This document shows positions 5,986 to 8,833 of a stretch of 8,833 nt of DNA, one piece after another. Numbering within the stretch: position 1 is the stretch's first letter; each line of letters starts with the position of its first letter. Both the position numbers and the translations under genes were made by a program. The notes beneath the pieces are model-generated. The model did no database searches. It saw only the letters and a list, made by a program, of their open reading frames with translations, and had not been told where the DNA came from. The stretch comes from Chloroflexota bacterium (GTDB taxonomy: Bacteria > Chloroflexota > UBA6077): assembly GCA_021786215.1 (NCBI GenBank), contig JAJYNT010000418.1, positions 1 to 8,833 on the forward strand, read 5' to 3'.

Positions 5986-8592
5986 ATGGATAGGCCGGCA
6001 ACAACCCTTCACGGCAACGAGCGGGAAGAGGCCCAGCTCACCAACCCCACGCCCGAGATTCGATTCTGGATAGTGCCTCACACCCATTGGGATCGTGAAT
6101 GGTTCATCCCGTTCCAGGTCATACGGCTGAAGCTGGTGCGGATGGTCGACGAGCTGATGGACACGTTGGAGGCGGATCCCTCTTTCTCCTCCTTCACTCT
6201 GGATGGGCAAGCGGTAGTGCTCGAGGACTACCTGGCCGCTCGGCCGGAATCGAGAGATAGGGTCACCCGGCTCATTCGCGAGGGCCGAATCCGTATCGGG
6301 CCATCATACGTCCTCCCCGACGAATACCTGGTAGGCCAGGAATCGCTCGTCCGCAACCTGTTGCTGGGCCGGCAGTTGTGCCGGCAGTTCGGCATGGAGA
6401 CCCCGGTGGCTTACTATCCCGATACCTTCGGCCATGTGGCTCAAATGCCTCAAATTGTGCGGGGCTTCGGGATGGATAGCTTCGTCTTCTGGCGAGGCCT
6501 CGGGGACGACTCCGATCGTCTGGGGGTAGCCTTCCGCTGGCAAGGTCCGGACGGAAGCGAGTTGCTGGCCATCCGCCAGATCGACGGCTACGGCGCCGCC
6601 GACAACCTGGGACGGTGGGCTCGAGGAGGGGTACGAACCAGCGACCCCGCGGAGTACCCCGAGATGGCCCTTCGTCGGCTGAAGGAGCTGAGGGAAATCG
6701 CGGCACCTTACCTGGAACGATCCGGAGTGATCGACCTGCTGGCAGGCAACGGTACCGACCATCAGCTGGTGCAAGCGGATCTACCCTCGGTCCTGGCTGC
6801 CGTCAACTCCGCTTGGCCCGAGGCCGAGTTCCGCATCGCGGGCCTGGACGACTACGCCGCGGCTATCCGGCCTCGAATGCCCTACCTGGCCCTATATGAA
6901 GGGGAGATGTGCGACGGGAAGGACGCACCTGTGCTGAGAGGGGTGAATTCCGCTCGGATGCCCCTCAAGCAGCGAAACGAGGCAGTGGAGCGAGCGTTGA
7001 CGGAGGCCGAGATAGCCGCTTCCATGGCCTGTCTGGCCACTGGCGCCCCCTATCCCGCGGAGGATCTCCGAATGGCCTGGCGGCAGCTACTGCTGAACCA
7101 CCCCCACGACTCCATCTGTGGCTGCTCCGTGGACGAGGTCCATCGGGACATGGCTGGCCGTTTCGACGCCGCGGAGCAGCTGGCGCTGCGCCTCCGGCGA
7201 GAAGCCCTCTGGAAGCTCGCTGGTGGCGAGGCCATCTGGTCCTATCGTGAGCGCCCTAACCTGCAGCGCACCGCGGTCAACCTGATGCCGTGGCGCCGTT
7301 CCGGGCTGGTGGAGTTGTCGCTGCCCAACGAGTTGGCCCACGCCCGAACGGTGCGCGCCGAAAGTTCGACCGGGGAACTGGCGGCTCAGGTAGTGCGCGG
7401 GTCACAGGGCTCGGTTGCCCTGGTGGCCGCCTCGGTGGATGGCTTTGGCACTACCACGATACGACTCCGCTCCGGCCGTTCCCAGGTGGAAGGGGCACGG
7501 CAGGTGGGGTATAGAGCCATCGAAAACGAGTACTACCGGGTGGCGGTTCTCACCGACGGCACCCTGGAACTGCTGCACAAGCCGAGCGGCCGGAAGCTCA
7601 CCGGCGGGCACTGGTTCGAGGACATGGCGGATCGGGGCGACGAGTACAACTTCTGTCCGGTGGAAGGCGACACACCCTGGGACAGCCGGCAGCACAAGAT
7701 ACGGGTTCGGCCGGGCCTCCGGGGGCCGGCCGTGGCCTCGCTGATGTTGGAGATCGAGGCACACCTGCCCTCGGGGTTGAGGGGCGACCGCGGGGCGCGC
7801 CGGCGCTCCATCGTGGGATCTCCAATCAAGGTGGAGGTCCGGCTGGTGGCCGGCGTGGAGCGGGTCGAGTTCGTCACCACGGTGGAGAACCGCGCCCAGG
7901 ATCACCGGCTGAGGGTCGTTTTCCCCGCGGCGGCCACCACAGAGGTGAGGTCCGAAGGTCACTACGTCCTGTTGAGGCGGCCGGTGGGAGCCCCCGCACA
8001 CGGTCCCGACTGGAAGGAGCCTCCGGCGGCAACCCACCACACCCAGGGGGCGGTGGAGGCTGGGGGAGTAGCCATCCTCGGACGGGGGCTGCCGGAATAC
8101 GAGGTACGGGCGATGGCCCAGGGAACCGAGATTGCCCTTACGCTGCTTCGCTGCGTGGGATGGCTTTCTCGAGACGACCTCTCGACTCGCCCCGGCGGGG
8201 CAGGTCCACATCTACCAACCCCAGAGGCGCAATGTCCCGGTGTCCACCAGTTCGAGTACGCCTTGGCCCTTGGCTATCCGTCGGATTCGGAGCTGGTCCG
8301 AAGCTCTATCGATTACCGGTTCGGCTTGGTGGCAGGGCCGGCTGGACTTCCGGACAGGATGCCGCTTACGCTGGATGGCGAGAACTTCTGCCTGGCGGCC
8401 CTTAAGGGCGCGGAGGACGGCGACGGCTGTATCCTTCGGGTGTACAATCCAAGCCAGAAAACCGGCTCGGTGGCAATAGATGGGTGCGATTCCGTGGAGC
8501 CGTGCAGGCTGGACGAGCAGCCGGAGAGCGATCCGACCCCCGGCCTGCTCGGCCCGAGTCGTATCGCCAGCTTCCGGCTGCGCAATCTCTAA
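5986..8592 (+). CDS. GH38 alpha-mannosidase, mannosylglycerate hydrolase (MngB)-like
   Basis: 868 residues, close to E. coli MngB. GH38 enzymes are retaining, zinc-dependent alpha-mannosidases; the MngB branch cleaves 2-O-mannosylglycerate or its phosphate. The catalytic barrel opens with PHTHWDREW: His34 and Asp36 are predicted zinc ligands. YYPDTFGH supplies Asp146, predicted nucleophile and ligand. NHPHDSICGC supplies His374, the last ligand. The string PDTFGHVAQMPQI, then FVFWRGL, matches the MngB pattern rather than the eukaryotic Golgi/lysosomal one. A helical domain (EGEMCDGKDAPVLRGVNSAR, LKQRNEAVERAL) spans about 305-400, and beta-sandwich domains follow to the end, including GWLSRDDLSTRPGGAGP near 725-742. 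There is no signal peptide, so it is likely cytoplasmic and acts on imported or internal glycosides. Start ATG with GAGGAG six bases upstream. It is followed 17 bases later by another glycosidase gene on the same strand. Exact substrate is uncertain. Confidence 0.92.
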   Translation: MDRPATTLHGNEREEAQLTNPTPEIRFWIVPHTHWDREWFIPFQVIRLKLVRMVDELMDTLEADPSFSSFTLDGQAVVLEDYLAARPESRDRVTRLIREGRIRIGPSYVLPDEYLVGQESLVRNLLLGRQLCRQFGMETPVAYYPDTFGHVAQMPQIVRGFGMDSFVFWRGLGDDSDRLGVAFRWQGPDGSELLAIRQIDGYGAADNLGRWARGGVRTSDPAEYPEMALRRLKELREIAAPYLERSGVIDLLAGNGTDHQLVQADLPSVLAAVNSAWPEAEFRIAGLDDYAAAIRPRMPYLALYEGEMCDGKDAPVLRGVNSARMPLKQRNEAVERALTEAEIAASMACLATGAPYPAEDLRMAWRQLLLNHPHDSICGCSVDEVHRDMAGRFDAAEQLALRLRREALWKLAGGEAIWSYRERPNLQRTAVNLMPWRRSGLVELSLPNELAHARTVRAESSTGELAAQVVRGSQGSVALVAASVDGFGTTTIRLRSGRSQVEGARQVGYRAIENEYYRVAVLTDGTLELLHKPSGRKLTGGHWFEDMADRGDEYNFCPVEGDTPWDSRQHKIRVRPGLRGPAVASLMLEIEAHLPSGLRGDRGARRRSIVGSPIKVEVRLVAGVERVEFVTTVENRAQDHRLRVVFPAAATTEVRSEGHYVLLRRPVGAPAHGPDWKEPPAATHHTQGAVEAGGVAILGRGLPEYEVRAMAQGTEIALTLLRCVGWLSRDDLSTRPGGAGPHLPTPEAQCPGVHQFEYALALGYPSDSELVRSSIDYRFGLVAGPAGLPDRMPLTLDGENFCLAALKGAEDGDGCILRVYNPSQKTGSVAIDGCDSVEPCRLDEQPESDPTPGLLGPSRIASFRLRNL

Positions 8593-8609
8593 CCCTCGAA
8601 ATTCGTCCA

Positions 8610-8833
8610 ATGGCCATCGGATTGAACCCGAACCCTCTCGCTGAGGGTGCCAACTCCATCAAGTCCGATCCGCTTTCAACGGCCGAACGGCTTTCCGCCG
8701 CCGTCGACATGGCCGCGGATGGGCTGGCTCAGGTAGCATCCGGCGAGCAGCTGCTGGCCAGCTCCAGATCCGGCTCCTACGGGAGGCTTTTCGGCCGCGA
8801 CTCCCTGATCACCTCACTGCAGTTTCTTTCGGC
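8610..8833 (+). CDS. Amylo-alpha-1,6-glucosidase-like glycosidase, N-terminus only (cut by window edge)
   Basis: The frame is open from ATG at 8610 to the right edge, 74 full codons. The first half is variable. Residues 57-71 (YGRLFGRDSLITSLQ) match the signature at the start of the (alpha/alpha)6 barrel in amylo-alpha-1,6-glucosidase/glycogen-debranching and GH63-type enzymes ('lFgRDsl.t.l'). Family choice from this short piece is uncertain: a debranching enzyme, a GH63 glycosidase or a trehalase-like enzyme would all begin so. The start is not well supported. No Shine-Dalgarno precedes 8610, and the frame is also open upstream into the mannosidase gene, so translation may be coupled to that gene 17 bases away. 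An internal ATG at codon 34 is less likely because it leaves little before the signature. It is probably co-transcribed with the GH38 gene. Confidence 0.65.
   Translation, partial: MAIGLNPNPLAEGANSIKSDPLSTAERLSAAVDMAADGLAQVASGEQLLASSRSGSYGRLFGRDSLITSLQFLS

Noticed and set aside
7402..8211. Minus-strand open frame of 269 codons inside the mannosidase gene
   Set aside because: Antisense to a well-supported GH38 C-terminal region; composition is that of a shadow frame.

Overview
The window is high-GC DNA with bacterial gene structure. Coding is dense, there are clear Shine-Dalgarno sites, and there are two good sigma70-type promoters. The gene mix is a soluble multi-GAF histidine kinase, a DUF4388/PATAN protein, a tandem-GNAT protein and an MngB-like GH38 enzyme. 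I associate this mix with Chloroflexota, but that is an inference from family resemblance and no rRNA or marker gene is present. There is no sign of phage, plasmid, IS element, tRNA, rRNA or CRISPR.

Layout, left to right. (1) 1-609, minus: a GNAT-type acetyltransferase that runs off the left edge. (2) 610-999: a gene-free gap of 390 bases. Its main content is a nested palindrome at 824-910, which resembles a dispersed extragenic palindromic repeat. (3) 1000-4731, minus: a large soluble sensor histidine kinase with five GAF domains, one PAS domain, HisKA and HATPase_c. A strong Shine-Dalgarno sequence argues for a GTG start at 4731 rather than the upstream ATG at 4770. (4) 4732-4923: a divergent intergenic region with a TTGACC-16-TATAAT promoter firing rightward. 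(5) 4924-5730, plus: a DUF4388 (PATAN) signalling protein. (6) 5731-5985: a regulatory gap with a terminator-like hairpin, then a promoter with an extended -10 whose -35 lies inside a small inverted repeat. (7) 5986-8592, plus: a GH38 alpha-mannosidase closest in motif pattern to bacterial mannosylglycerate hydrolase (MngB). (8) 8610 to the right edge, plus: the first 74 codons of an amylo-alpha-1,6-glucosidase-like (alpha/alpha)6-barrel glycosidase.

How the parts may work together. The kinase and the DUF4388 protein are divergent neighbours and may belong to one cytoplasmic signalling route; no response regulator is encoded here. The GH38 gene and the following glycosidase are 17 bases apart on the same strand and look like an operon for intracellular breakdown of an alpha-mannoside or alpha-glucoside. 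The operator-like repeat at its promoter suggests control by substrate or a regulator. I see no wholly unknown system. The items most worth a second look are the nested palindrome, the kinase architecture and start site, and the operator-like site before the glycosidase operon.
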